Shown piece after piece: positions 16,811 through 26,372 of a DNA stretch of 45,185 nt. The position numbers and the translations under genes are program-made. The DNA lies in contig CAMNGU010000007.1 of the NCBI GenBank assembly GCA_946538525.1, positions 1 through 45,185 of the forward strand, written 5' to 3'. Below the pieces are notes generated by a model that was given only the letters and a program-made list of their open reading frames with translations, was not told where the DNA came from and searched no databases. This stretch comes from an uncultured Lachnospiraceae bacterium. Lineage in GTDB: Bacteria; Bacillota; Clostridia; Lachnospirales; Lachnospiraceae. The number at the start of each line of letters is the position of its first letter. The stretch's first letter is position 1.

Positions 16811-16839
16811 GGTGCCTGACCCCATTACAAAAGTGTTAC
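16811..16839 (+). repeat. REP-like element, family A, copy 2 (direct)
   Basis: A perfect 29-bp copy of the element at 16638, in the same direction, 40 bp before the phosphatase start. Confidence 0.8.
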
Positions 16840-16878
16840 GAAAACATAGGGAAGTGAAGGAATTTTAAAGAGAGAGTT

Positions 16879-19314
16879 ATGAATTACAAGGGTTTTAAGA
16901 GATTTTTAGTAGGTGTGGCCGTGGTTCTGGCGGTCCTTATGGTGGTTTCTACTGCAATTTATCCCTTGACCTGGAGTGGACTTCAGGTTGAGGCTGCATC
17001 TAAGGGGTTTGCCACCTTTGGAAAGCTTAGTTCGGCGGATAGGAGCTGGGCTGTATCTAATACTGCTGATGGTGGTATTGGAACATATACATCTACCACT
17101 GGTGAGGAATCCTACTGGGTGCTGGCGGAATTGTCTGGCTATTCCTATCATGCGGGGGATCTTCTCAGTATTAAGTATGATGGCATTGAGATATGCGAGG
17201 AGGAGATTGTTCTTACAGATAATAGTAGTAATGTTTATCTTGATAAGATCGATTCTCAGCATCAGGGATATGTTACATTTAAGCTTCCGGAAGATACGAA
17301 AAATGTATTTAAGTACAGTAATCCAACCAGGGTTCGTATAAAGGGAGAGTATAGAAATGCAGCGGTAGGAAGTTCATTTTCCTTTGGTGGTTTTGAGATT
17401 CATCGCTCAGGTACCCTTCCTTCCTGGGATAATGGAACTATTCCGGAGTATAATCCCGATGCGATTCCACACGGAATTGCGGTTACTTACTACGATGATA
17501 TTTATTCCAGAGGCTTTGCATGGAGCACAGATAATACAGTGAATTCATCGGCTCTCTATATTGTGCAGAAGTCTGGAAATATGACTGCAGCGAGCGTCAA
17601 TTGGAATAGCGCGACTCGAGTGAATGCTTCTAGTGTTCAAAGGACCGATTCAAATGGTGCGAAATGGAATGTATTTAAGGCACATGTCACAGGGCTTACT
17701 CCTGGGGCTACATACTTTTACAGAGTCGGTGGTTCAGGTGGATATTCCAGCGTTGGAACCCTCCAGATTGAAAATGGTTCATCTGATGTAACATTTATCC
17801 ATCTTACTGACAGTCAGGAGAGTTCAAAGGCTGCCTTCGATAGATGTGGAACTTTGCTGGCTGCTGCTAAGGCTAAGTATCCAAATGCTGCATTTGTGGC
17901 ATTTTCTGGTGATATGACCAACTATTCGTATTCGTCTCTCAATATGAAAGAGTGGATATGGGGACTGGATACAGCGGCCCAGACACTTATGAATACACCG
18001 ATAGCTCCTTCCAGTGGAAATCACGACAGCTATGATTATTCATTTGTTGATCGATTTGATATTAACTATGCGGACTATGTTCCTGGTTCAAATATCGACC
18101 TTCTGTCTGGCGGCAGTTATTACTATACTTATGGTTCAGATGTTTTGTTTGTTAACCTGAATACCAACATCAATACCTATGCGCCTGAATTCGAGAGCCA
18201 GCTTGCTTGGCTTCGTGGGGTTTTAGAAACTTATAGTAATTACAAATGGAAGATAGTCCAGATACATAAGGGGGCTCTTTCTATAGGAAAGCATACTATA
18301 GAGTATGACTGCGGAGATTATAGAAAGGCTCTTTGTCCGATATTTGCAAAGTATAAGGTGGATCTGGTGCTTCAAGGCCATGACCATGTATATACTCGAA
18401 CAGCATCTTATGCTTGGGATGATGCTGCGGATGTGTCTACCTACAGTTATGATTATTATGATCAACCTGGAAATGTAAATCCTGCGGCTTCATTTGACGG
18501 TGAAACCAAGGTGATGAACTATGAGTCGGCAGGAACTCACTATGTCACAATTAACAGTGCGGGAAGTCAGCTGAAAGATGTCTATGACGGAAGTGACCGT
18601 GATGCCAACATCCATACGGGCTATAATCCATTTGCTGGTAATGACTGTGACATTCAGCCGGGGCTTCAAATGTACGGCATCGTAAGGATTAGAGACGGCG
18701 TTCTTTGTTACGATGCGTTTACCTTCAATGCGAAGACGAAGGAAAGTACGCTATATGATACATTTGCAGTTGATAAGGGTAGCAGTGGTTCGGGGGCGAA
18801 CTCTGGCCTTGGTGGCAGCGCTTCGGGTAGCGGCTCAAGTGGACAAGCTGCCGGGAGTGGTTCCACATCTACACAGAACTCATCTGGCTCGGGTTTGGGG
18901 GCTGGTTCAGGTGCTGGTTCAGGCGCTCAGAAGAAATACTCTAACGAGTGGGTAGATGGTAAATGGTACAACGCCGATGGTGTTTGTGACTACGCTGGTA
19001 CGCTGACCTGGAAATGTAACGCAACCGGTTGGTGGGTTGAAGATACAGAAGGCTGGTATCCGGTTTCCCAGTGGCAGAAGATAGATGGAAAATGGTACTA
19101 CTTCCTGGACTCAGGCTACATGGACTATAGCGAATACCGCGACGGATGCTGGTTAGGTTCAGACGGCTCCTGGGTTGAAGAGTACTACGGCGGACATTGG
19201 TCCAGCGATTCGACTGGCTGGTGGTATGAGGATGCAGCCGGCTGGTATCCACAGTCACAGTACCTGTGGATAGACGGCACAGAGTATTACTTCAACGTCA
19301 ACGGCTATCTGTAA
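16879..19314 (+). CDS. Secreted purple-acid-phosphatase-like metallophosphoesterase with wall-binding repeats
   Basis: Residues 1-40 are a signal peptide. After a lectin-like N-terminal region, residues about 200-300 form the Fn3-like N-domain of purple acid phosphatases (GITVTYYDD type start, FKAHVTGLTPGATYFYRV). The calcineurin-like domain has all metal-site blocks in order: FIHLTDSQ (about 307), AFSGDMTN (344), SSGNHDS (380), VQIHKG, and LQGHDHVYTRT (500). A Gly/Ser linker follows, then Trp-rich repeats (KWYNADG, ATGWWVEDTEGWYP, KIDGKWYYF, STGWWYEDAAGWYP) nearly identical in style to those of the preceding gene. It probably hydrolyses phosphoesters at the wall. GAGAGAG serves as RBS. Its stop codon lies within a family A repeat, and family A pairs bracket the gene. 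Confidence 0.9.
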   Translation: MNYKGFKRFLVGVAVVLAVLMVVSTAIYPLTWSGLQVEAASKGFATFGKLSSADRSWAVSNTADGGIGTYTSTTGEESYWVLAELSGYSYHAGDLLSIKYDGIEICEEEIVLTDNSSNVYLDKIDSQHQGYVTFKLPEDTKNVFKYSNPTRVRIKGEYRNAAVGSSFSFGGFEIHRSGTLPSWDNGTIPEYNPDAIPHGIAVTYYDDIYSRGFAWSTDNTVNSSALYIVQKSGNMTAASVNWNSATRVNASSVQRTDSNGAKWNVFKAHVTGLTPGATYFYRVGGSGGYSSVGTLQIENGSSDVTFIHLTDSQESSKAAFDRCGTLLAAAKAKYPNAAFVAFSGDMTNYSYSSLNMKEWIWGLDTAAQTLMNTPIAPSSGNHDSYDYSFVDRFDINYADYVPGSNIDLLSGGSYYYTYGSDVLFVNLNTNINTYAPEFESQLAWLRGVLETYSNYKWKIVQIHKGALSIGKHTIEYDCGDYRKALCPIFAKYKVDLVLQGHDHVYTRTASYAWDDAADVSTYSYDYYDQPGNVNPAASFDGETKVMNYESAGTHYVTINSAGSQLKDVYDGSDRDANIHTGYNPFAGNDCDIQPGLQMYGIVRIRDGVLCYDAFTFNAKTKESTLYDTFAVDKGSSGSGANSGLGGSASGSGSSGQAAGSGSTSTQNSSGSGLGAGSGAGSGAQKKYSNEWVDGKWYNADGVCDYAGTLTWKCNATGWWVEDTEGWYPVSQWQKIDGKWYYFLDSGYMDYSEYRDGCWLGSDGSWVEEYYGGHWSSDSTGWWYEDAAGWYPQSQYLWIDGTEYYFNVNGYL

Positions 19315-19339
19315 CAATTTTGTAATGGGGTCAGGCACC
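19311..19339 (-). repeat. REP-like element, family A, copy 3 (inverted)
   Basis: GTAACAATTTTGTAATGGGG followed by TCAGGCACC, the reverse complement of the copies at 16638 and 16811. Bases 19312-19314 are the phosphatase stop codon. Confidence 0.8.
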
Positions 19340-19344
19340 TATCT

Positions 19345-19373
19345 GTAACAATTTTGTAATGGGGTCAGGCACC
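19345..19373 (-). repeat. REP-like element, family A, copy 4 (inverted)
   Basis: Identical to copy 3 and displaced by 34 bp; a 34-bp unit beginning CTATCTGTAACAATTTTG is tandemly duplicated here. Confidence 0.8.
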
Positions 19374-19399
19374 CATTAAGATGGGGGTAAAAAACTATA

Positions 19400-22300
19400 A
19401 TGAAACTAAAAGAATTTATCGTAAATCATAAGCTTAACACTAAGATTATCCTGTCCGATAAGGTTTCTACGACGAATGCGCTTATAAGGCAGTGCAATCT
19501 GCGGGAGGGTGTTCCTTGTTTTAACATCCTGGCCAAAACGCCGCTGGACCTTGCTCGGGAGATATGGGACGCCCTGTCGGAAGTCTCGGGGGCCTATATC
19601 TCCACGGATAGCTCGGTCTATATCATGATGAATGTGCTCCGGGGCATGAACAGCGAAATGTTCCCTGAGAGCACCCTTACTATGGGTACGGTCAGAGAGG
19701 TTCTGAACATTGTAAATGAGCTTCGTGAAAATGGGGTTACTGATGCATATAGAACGGCTGTAAATGATGTGACAGATATTAAGTATGCGAAGCTTCGTGA
19801 GCTTCAGTCTATTCTTGAAGCATACGAACAGACACTGGAAGAAAGAAATCTTTTCGACAGATGCCGCATCCTTAAAGTGGCAACAGATATATGTAAAGCC
19901 GACGCAGGTTTGGAAAATGAGCATCCTTCTGCTCGTGTGTTAAAAGCTATACCTTATCTAAATGGCGCTTCGTTTGGAACTTTATCTACAAGTCGCTGGA
20001 CTATAGCCGAGAAAAACTTCATGGATGCGCTTGTTTTAGTGGTTGAATCTTCCCTTGGTACGAAGAAGTGTGCTGGAGATTCAAGGGTTGTCATCGATCC
20101 CGTTCAGCCTGAAAGTGATGCGGGGCTATCATTTTATAAGGCGAGAGGAATTGCAAATGAGATTCGCTACGCCGCGTCTAAGATTAGGAAAATTTCCCAA
20201 AATGAGAGTTACGGCTCTATAGCTATTTATTATTCCTCTCCGGAATATATCAGTTTTATCAAGGCGGTCCTAGATGCCGAGAGGATTCCATATTGTGTCA
20301 CAGAAGGAAAATCCACGAAGGAGCTTCACTTGACTCAGTTTATTATCGCAGTCCTAAATGCAGCCGAGAAGGATTTTTCCTATGCGCTGCTGGAGAAGGT
20401 GGTCCGCAACAAGGTGATTACCTTTGATAATGTACTTCCAAGCATGACACTGGATCAGGAAAATCCTATCCGTGGATACCGAAATGCCATGTCTGAAGGG
20501 ATTGGCTGGGGCAAAGAAAGATACCTGGATTATTATGAATCTAAAATGAAGTCAGGAAGTGAAGAGGGGATTCTGTTCGCCAGATTCCTGTATGACTTCG
20601 CAAATGTATTTGACGACAGTCTATCCATAGGCGAAATCTACCATAATCTCTGGGATTTCGTACAGAAGTATACCTATGCCAAAAATTCTGAGAAGTCTGT
20701 GCTGAATAATTCCCTTCACGAAAAGTGGAATGAACTCATGCTGATTGACAGCGCTTCTTATACCCTTTCTCAAAAAATCTCATTTATCAGAGACATGATC
20801 GAAAATATGAAGGTGGAAGATATAAATGCCATAGCAGGTGGAACTGAGGGTGAAACTGGGGGCGAAACAGCAGTTTGTGTCTCGCCTATGAAGGATTTCT
20901 TTATCATGGAAAGAAAGCATAACTTTATGCTGGGGCTATCTGCAACTTCATTTTCGGTAAATGATAAGCAGTCGCCACTGATTCTTGATGATGAGAAGAA
21001 GATATATATAAATGGCGTGGCTGATAAAGATAGTGCCGTGACCATCGCGTCTGAAAACTATGAAGTGCTTTGTCAAAATGTGAAAGACAGCCTGTCTACC
21101 AGATCTGAAGACTCTGATGTGACATTTTCTTATTCCTACTACGATACTATAAATCTGAGGGACGGAAGTCCGTCAGTTCTATTCCTTGAACTTTCACAGG
21201 GTAGGGAGAAGAAGGCGGATGGCTATATGGATGCGCCTTATATGGTGACCGAAGACATGATCATATCCTCGAAAAATATTGAGGAATCTGTAACGGCTCG
21301 TGCAGAAGAGATTAGGAAAAATCGTGACGCCAAGAAGACCGACTCCAAGAAAGCTGACTCTAAACAAACCGACTCTAAACAATCGAATCCACCTGAAAAA
21401 CTAGAAATGAGTGCTTCCGGAATACAGACTATGCTCAGCTGTCCACTAATGTATTACTATCGATACATAAAGCATCTTCGTATAGAGGAGCCAAAGGAAC
21501 CTAAGGGACATGTATGGCTAAATGAGATAAATAAAGGAAATCTCTGTCACTATGTTCTCGAAAAGTATATGTCGAGAGCGTTGAATCCGGCAGGTGGAGT
21601 GGATATGGACCTTTTTGAAGAGGCATATGCGGAATCCCTTAAGAAGATTGAATTGATTGAACCTTCCTATTCTGATGAGATTAAGGAGAGGGAAATCTTA
21701 TACTATAGGAAAAAGAATCTGGACTACCTGCAGTTTTTATGTAAGAAGTGGGCCGAAGATCTTCAGGATCCAATACAAAGAAAAGAATGGAAGGTAATCC
21801 GCTGTGAACTTCCATTTGGAAAGCAGGATGAGACAGGCAGCGTAAATTCAGTCATAAAGGGTAAAAATATAGATTACGAGATTTATCTAAATGGATTTAT
21901 CGACCGCGCAGATGGTTACATGACCGAGGATGGGAAGCTTATGCTTCGTATCGTTGATTATAAAACGGGAAAGAAAACTAATAAGGAAAATGAGATAGAT
22001 AAAGGCGTTCAGATACAGCATTTTGCATATGCTATAGCTCTGAAGGATTATCTTGAAAGTGATGCCGGTAAACAGCGTTGTCAGGAGCTTTTCGGCAGAG
22101 TATATACCGATTATGAATTTGAGTGGGTCGGCTACACATTTCCTTATGCAACTACGGAGGCCGGTAGACTCCTGAATGTTCTTGATAAGGTGGAGGATAT
22201 AACTGTATTCCCTGACAAGATTCTTGAGCAGCTGGATAGCATTATTGGAAATTTCCAGATAGGTGATCTTAAAAAGCTAAATGAGGAGCTGAATCGTCTG

Positions 22301-22459
22301 GTCAATCAGAAGAGACTAAAGAGAAATGAATCTAATGATTGTGATTCTGAAGAAATGGTAAAACTATCTACATTCTGCAAGGATAATTACTGTAAATATA
22401 AAAATATTTGCAGAAAATGGGTTGGCTATTCTGAGTATGATGAGGGGGACGACGAATGA
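19400..22459 (+). CDS. addB: AddB-like subunit of the ATP-dependent helicase/deoxyribonuclease
   Basis: A 1,019-residue protein directly upstream of and overlapping addA (ATGA). Near residue 667 begins the C-terminal PD-(D/E)XK nuclease: MSASGIQTMLSCPLMYYYRYI (split as SASGIQTML and CPLMYYYRYI), then NGFIDRADGY and LRIVDYKTGKK with the catalytic Asp and Lys. The end CKDNYCKYKNIC, with the earlier Cys near 680, supplies the four cysteines of the AddB iron-sulphur cluster. The N-terminus shows no Walker A, although B. subtilis AddB has one; here the N-terminal fold seems degenerate, as in RecC. AddAB resects double-strand breaks for RecA. A Lys/Asp/Ser-rich spacer (about 635-665) precedes the nuclease. 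Confidence 0.85.
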   Translation: MKLKEFIVNHKLNTKIILSDKVSTTNALIRQCNLREGVPCFNILAKTPLDLAREIWDALSEVSGAYISTDSSVYIMMNVLRGMNSEMFPESTLTMGTVREVLNIVNELRENGVTDAYRTAVNDVTDIKYAKLRELQSILEAYEQTLEERNLFDRCRILKVATDICKADAGLENEHPSARVLKAIPYLNGASFGTLSTSRWTIAEKNFMDALVLVVESSLGTKKCAGDSRVVIDPVQPESDAGLSFYKARGIANEIRYAASKIRKISQNESYGSIAIYYSSPEYISFIKAVLDAERIPYCVTEGKSTKELHLTQFIIAVLNAAEKDFSYALLEKVVRNKVITFDNVLPSMTLDQENPIRGYRNAMSEGIGWGKERYLDYYESKMKSGSEEGILFARFLYDFANVFDDSLSIGEIYHNLWDFVQKYTYAKNSEKSVLNNSLHEKWNELMLIDSASYTLSQKISFIRDMIENMKVEDINAIAGGTEGETGGETAVCVSPMKDFFIMERKHNFMLGLSATSFSVNDKQSPLILDDEKKIYINGVADKDSAVTIASENYEVLCQNVKDSLSTRSEDSDVTFSYSYYDTINLRDGSPSVLFLELSQGREKKADGYMDAPYMVTEDMIISSKNIEESVTARAEEIRKNRDAKKTDSKKADSKQTDSKQSNPPEKLEMSASGIQTMLSCPLMYYYRYIKHLRIEEPKEPKGHVWLNEINKGNLCHYVLEKYMSRALNPAGGVDMDLFEEAYAESLKKIELIEPSYSDEIKEREILYYRKKNLDYLQFLCKKWAEDLQDPIQRKEWKVIRCELPFGKQDETGSVNSVIKGKNIDYEIYLNGFIDRADGYMTEDGKLMLRIVDYKTGKKTNKENEIDKGVQIQHFAYAIALKDYLESDAGKQRCQELFGRVYTDYEFEWVGYTFPYATTEAGRLLNVLDKVEDITVFPDKILEQLDSIIGNFQIGDLKKLNEELNRLVNQKRLKRNESNDCDSEEMVKLSTFCKDNYCKYKNICRKWVGYSEYDEGDDE

Positions 22460-25400
22460 ATTCTTATGGTATGACTGAGGATGAAAAAAGAAAAGAAATC
22501 GTAGAAAATCTCGATTTAAATATGTTTGTTGAGGCTGGAGCTGGTGCCGGAAAGACATCACTTATTGTTAGCCGTATTGTAAATATGCTGTCTCAAAATG
22601 TTGAACCAAGAGAAATTGTGGTTATAACATTTACAAATGCTGCTGCTGAGGAGCTTCGCAGTCGTATAACTAAGGAGCTGTCCCAAAATGCAGCCGGTGA
22701 TCCGGTGATAGATGAGAAACTTAATCGCTTAAATGAAATGAATATTTCTACAATACATAGTTTTTGTAGTGTTCTTTTGCATGAGCAGGGGCTGGTGACC
22801 AAGCTTCCTATTGGTCTTGAGGTAATAGATGAAGATGAAGCGAAGAAAGAGAAGCTTGAACTACTGGATAAATATCTGAAGACACTGACTAAGTCTGATT
22901 GGGATATGTTGCTGGGTGAGGGCGAAAATGGACGGCTAGATAGGAATGACCGTGAAAAGTTAGAAGAACTATATTTGCAGATGGTTAATTGTCCGGAAGA
23001 TACGAATATACATATTCCAAAACCGCTGGATATTAAAGAACGCAGTAAGGTTTTCGAGGCTGTTAAAAATCTAAAGAAATTTGTGTATGGAGATGAACTA
23101 GAGGGGATTCCTACTCTTGAGCAAAGGCTTATAACTGAACTAAATGGGTGCGTTAAGCCTGACAATGCAGAAAAAAATGGATTACCAACTAGTGTATCGA
23201 ATTATTCTGAATCCTTAGTTTATTGCAATGATGGAAAAAATCTATTTGATCCTATAGTAGCAAAGGTTCTTCTTAAAGATCATTCAATTGAGTGTGAAAA
23301 GAAGTTATACTATTCGCTTTTTAAGATACCATATAAGGCTTTTACGCCTAGTAATGCTTTAAAGAAAGTAATTGATACTGATAAGCTTAAAGATGCAAAT
23401 GCGAAAATTGATGATCTTATAAGAAAGATATTACCAGCTGATATTTGTGGACTAATTGAAAAAAAGAGTAGTAATTCTGATCAAGAAGATGAAGAAGAAT
23501 TAAGCTTTGAAGAAGAACTTGAGATTGGATTTAAAAAGAACTCTCATAATATTGCATTATTGGAGTGTGCAAAGAAAGCCAGGGATTACTATTTTGCTAA
23601 CCTATCCAGGAATAAAGTTTCAAATAACCGATTGTTGGAACTTACCCGAAATCTTATTCTAAATGAGGATAAGAGTGCACTCAGATTCTTTTCTAAGAAG
23701 TATACCAGATTTTTTGTTGACGAATTCCAGGATACAGATAGGATACAGGAAGCATTTATATATAGACTTGCAACTGAAGTGGATGATGAGACTAAACTTC
23801 GACCAGGTGCATTATTTGTAGTAGGTGATCCAAAGCAATCAATCTATCGTTTCCGTGGTGCTCAGCCGGAGGTATATTTTATCACAAAGAAGAAGATGGA
23901 GGCACTGGATAATTCTAAGGTATATGAGCTTTCGTATAATTATCGTTCCAATGATGAGATCGTAAGGTGGGTAAATGCGAAATTTGACGCGGCTGAAAAG
24001 ATAACTCCTCTTGTTGATGAAGATGGTTATTCTTATAAACCTATGGAAGAAAAGAAAAAAATGTTGAAGGGTCCAAATGTTATCGGTGGCATTTATTATG
24101 TAGGTAACCCAGATGCAGAAATGTCCATAGGGGATGTTGTTAGGCATATGAAGAGCGGGGATAAGGTAGTGGAAGGATTCATGGAATCTTCCAGCAGTCA
24201 GGAGAGTGATATAGAAAATGTTATAAATCTGATACTTAATCTTACTCGTAAGGATGAAAATGGAAAGGGGTATTTTAAGATTACAGATTATGAACTAAAG
24301 AATACTGAAGATGGTTCTTATATATTTGAACCATATCTCCGCGATATAAAACTATCGGACTTCCTTTTGATCAGTGGTGAAATGACACAGATGGACCAAT
24401 ATATTTATACCCTGAAAAAATATGGAATTCCTGTGGTTCTTGCAGGAAGAGAAAACCTAAGCGCAGATAAGGGACTAGTGGTATTTGTTCGTCTGTATCA
24501 GTATCTGGTAAATCCAAGAGACTCATTTTACAGAGTTGGTGCCGAGGAGGCACTAAGAGAAACTTTGCAAATAGGTGATGAAGATGAATTAGATAAGCTG
24601 ATCAGTGATATACTAAGTTGTCTTTATGAGGATGCTGAGTCCTTAAGTGCATATGGCCTGGCGGAATATCTGGAAAGGCAGCTGTCTGTTTTATTTGATA
24701 AGGATAAGGCTATAAGTAAGGTGGATATTCTTAGCTCTCAGGCACATATCAGGCAGATGATTGAAAACCTATGTATGAATGTGTCTGGTACAGGTATAGT
24801 GATGGCAGAGGAAATGCAAAGCTATCTTGAAAAAAGTCTTGAGCGTGAATTGTCTCTTGAAGAAAATGCAGATGCTGTTCACTTTATGAATCTTCATAAG
24901 ACTAAAGGCTTGCAGGGGAATATAGTTATATTTCTTGATAGAAGAGGTAGGAGAGAAAGTGCTACAAATTGTTGTATGGATGGTGGCACATTTTATCCGG
25001 GTTGTAAAGGCTTATCATCTTTGGATGGCTTAGAAGATATTGTTGAAAAAGAGAAAAATGCGACTAAGGCAGAGTTTCATAGGCTGGAATATGTTGCGGT
25101 TACCCGAGCTGCTCAGGCAGTGGTATTCATGGATGTAATTAGTAAAAATGGATATTTTGCGAAGGGCGGTTTAAAAGGTAAAATTAAAAAAGAAGAACTA
25201 GATGAGAACTTAAAAGAGAAGTCGATCTATTCGGGATTTAATGACGAAACATTTTCCTACGAAATCAGGTTATCGAATAATATTTTAGATAAGATAAAAA
25301 ATGTTCTTAATACTAATGAATTAAAGAATAAGCTTTATGTGACTGAGAATCCAAAGGATTATGACATACACCTGGATGATTATGTTGAGGCTAGAAATCC

Positions 25401-26214
25401 TGAGGTGAATTCAGAAATAAAATCAGTAAAAGAGCATGGTGCCGTTAAGAAGGAATCGCCTAGTCTTTTGGAGAAGACGACTTCAAAGATTAAGGCTGAA
25501 GCGATTAAAAGAGCTGAAGAAGCTGGTCGTAAGAAATCAGATGAATATAACTGGGATATGCTCCGTCCTGTTGGAAATGTGGCAGGTGATATACTTCATC
25601 GCAGCTTGGAACTGCTGGTTGGCAGAAGATTTTCCGGGGCTGAAATTAGCGTTGAAAATTCAGTAAATCAGGCGGTGTCTGAAAATGAAGAACGCCTATA
25701 TAGTGTTCAGTCTAGTATAAAGAAGAGGCTTGAGGACGAAGGCTATCCGGAGAAAGCATCTGAAATAACAGAGGAAAAGACCAGAGAGATCGTATCTGAT
25801 TTTATTACAGCTTGTGCTAAGGCGTATGACTCGTATCTGGATGGCATCTGGGGAGATGTGGCAAATGTATATCCCGAGGTTCATTTCTCATATAGGAAAG
25901 ATGGAGCGGGAGATGAAACTGTTTGGATGAATGGTACAGCCGATCTTATCTTGGAAATGAAAGATGGAACATATCAGTTGATTGACTACAAGTCCGATAA
26001 CGACTTCCTCCTGTCTGAAGATACCATGACAGCGGTGCTGTTGGAGAAGTACTTGCCGCAGCTAGAAGTCTATCGAGGCGTTATCCAGACCATGCTGGAA
26101 GTTCAGCCAGAAAGCATCAAGACTGGCATCATTTCCTTCTCCCAGAAAAAAGAGGACGGTACTTTACTCACAGGCCAAGAAGTTCGCGTCCGCTACACGG
26201 GTACTGGTGCCTGA
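22456..26214 (+). CDS. addA: AddA-like helicase-nuclease subunit (UvrD/RecB superfamily)
   Basis: The start overlaps the addB stop by 4 bp, indicating translational coupling. SF1A helicase motifs occur in order: VEAGAGAGKTSLI (motif I, about 25-37), ISTIHSFC (Ib), FVDEFQDTD (II, about 421), GDPKQSIYRFRGA (III), LSYNYRS (IV), and VHFMNLHKTKGLQGNIV (V/VI region). The C-terminal RecB-type nuclease begins GDILHRSLELLV and has MNGTADLI with LIDYKSDND near 1174. At 1,252 residues it matches B. subtilis AddA. The complex processes DNA ends. The last codons and the TGA are supplied by a REP-like element (RVRYTGTGA, then stop). Confidence 0.92.
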   Translation: MNSYGMTEDEKRKEIVENLDLNMFVEAGAGAGKTSLIVSRIVNMLSQNVEPREIVVITFTNAAAEELRSRITKELSQNAAGDPVIDEKLNRLNEMNISTIHSFCSVLLHEQGLVTKLPIGLEVIDEDEAKKEKLELLDKYLKTLTKSDWDMLLGEGENGRLDRNDREKLEELYLQMVNCPEDTNIHIPKPLDIKERSKVFEAVKNLKKFVYGDELEGIPTLEQRLITELNGCVKPDNAEKNGLPTSVSNYSESLVYCNDGKNLFDPIVAKVLLKDHSIECEKKLYYSLFKIPYKAFTPSNALKKVIDTDKLKDANAKIDDLIRKILPADICGLIEKKSSNSDQEDEEELSFEEELEIGFKKNSHNIALLECAKKARDYYFANLSRNKVSNNRLLELTRNLILNEDKSALRFFSKKYTRFFVDEFQDTDRIQEAFIYRLATEVDDETKLRPGALFVVGDPKQSIYRFRGAQPEVYFITKKKMEALDNSKVYELSYNYRSNDEIVRWVNAKFDAAEKITPLVDEDGYSYKPMEEKKKMLKGPNVIGGIYYVGNPDAEMSIGDVVRHMKSGDKVVEGFMESSSSQESDIENVINLILNLTRKDENGKGYFKITDYELKNTEDGSYIFEPYLRDIKLSDFLLISGEMTQMDQYIYTLKKYGIPVVLAGRENLSADKGLVVFVRLYQYLVNPRDSFYRVGAEEALRETLQIGDEDELDKLISDILSCLYEDAESLSAYGLAEYLERQLSVLFDKDKAISKVDILSSQAHIRQMIENLCMNVSGTGIVMAEEMQSYLEKSLERELSLEENADAVHFMNLHKTKGLQGNIVIFLDRRGRRESATNCCMDGGTFYPGCKGLSSLDGLEDIVEKEKNATKAEFHRLEYVAVTRAAQAVVFMDVISKNGYFAKGGLKGKIKKEELDENLKEKSIYSGFNDETFSYEIRLSNNILDKIKNVLNTNELKNKLYVTENPKDYDIHLDDYVEARNPEVNSEIKSVKEHGAVKKESPSLLEKTTSKIKAEAIKRAEEAGRKKSDEYNWDMLRPVGNVAGDILHRSLELLVGRRFSGAEISVENSVNQAVSENEERLYSVQSSIKKRLEDEGYPEKASEITEEKTREIVSDFITACAKAYDSYLDGIWGDVANVYPEVHFSYRKDGAGDETVWMNGTADLILEMKDGTYQLIDYKSDNDFLLSEDTMTAVLLEKYLPQLEVYRGVIQTMLEVQPESIKTGIISFSQKKEDGTLLTGQEVRVRYTGTGA

Positions 26215-26278
26215 CCCCATTACAATAATGTTACGAAAACCACTACGCTGTAACAAATCTGTAATGGGGTCAGGCACC
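26206..26278. repeat. Inverted pair of family A REP-like elements at the addA 3' end
   Basis: A direct copy (26206-26234) and an inverted copy (26250-26278) are separated by 15 bases, forming a 73-bp REPIN-like palindrome. It would fold into a long hairpin in RNA and may terminate addA. It contains the addA stop codon (26212-26214). Confidence 0.8.
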
Positions 26279-26283
26279 CATGA

Positions 26284-26312
26284 TGGATAATTGATTAAAA
26301 AAATGGTATAAT
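26284..26312 (+). promoter_or_regulatory. Promoter for the LacI-GGDEF gene
   Basis: TATAAT at 26307-26312 with a TG extended -10, and a weak TGGATA 17 bases upstream. About 60 bases separate it from the start codon. Confidence 0.45.
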
Positions 26313-26372
26313 ATAAATCGACAATATTTATGAGTAATACATATTAAAGAAATACAATAGGAAATACACAAT

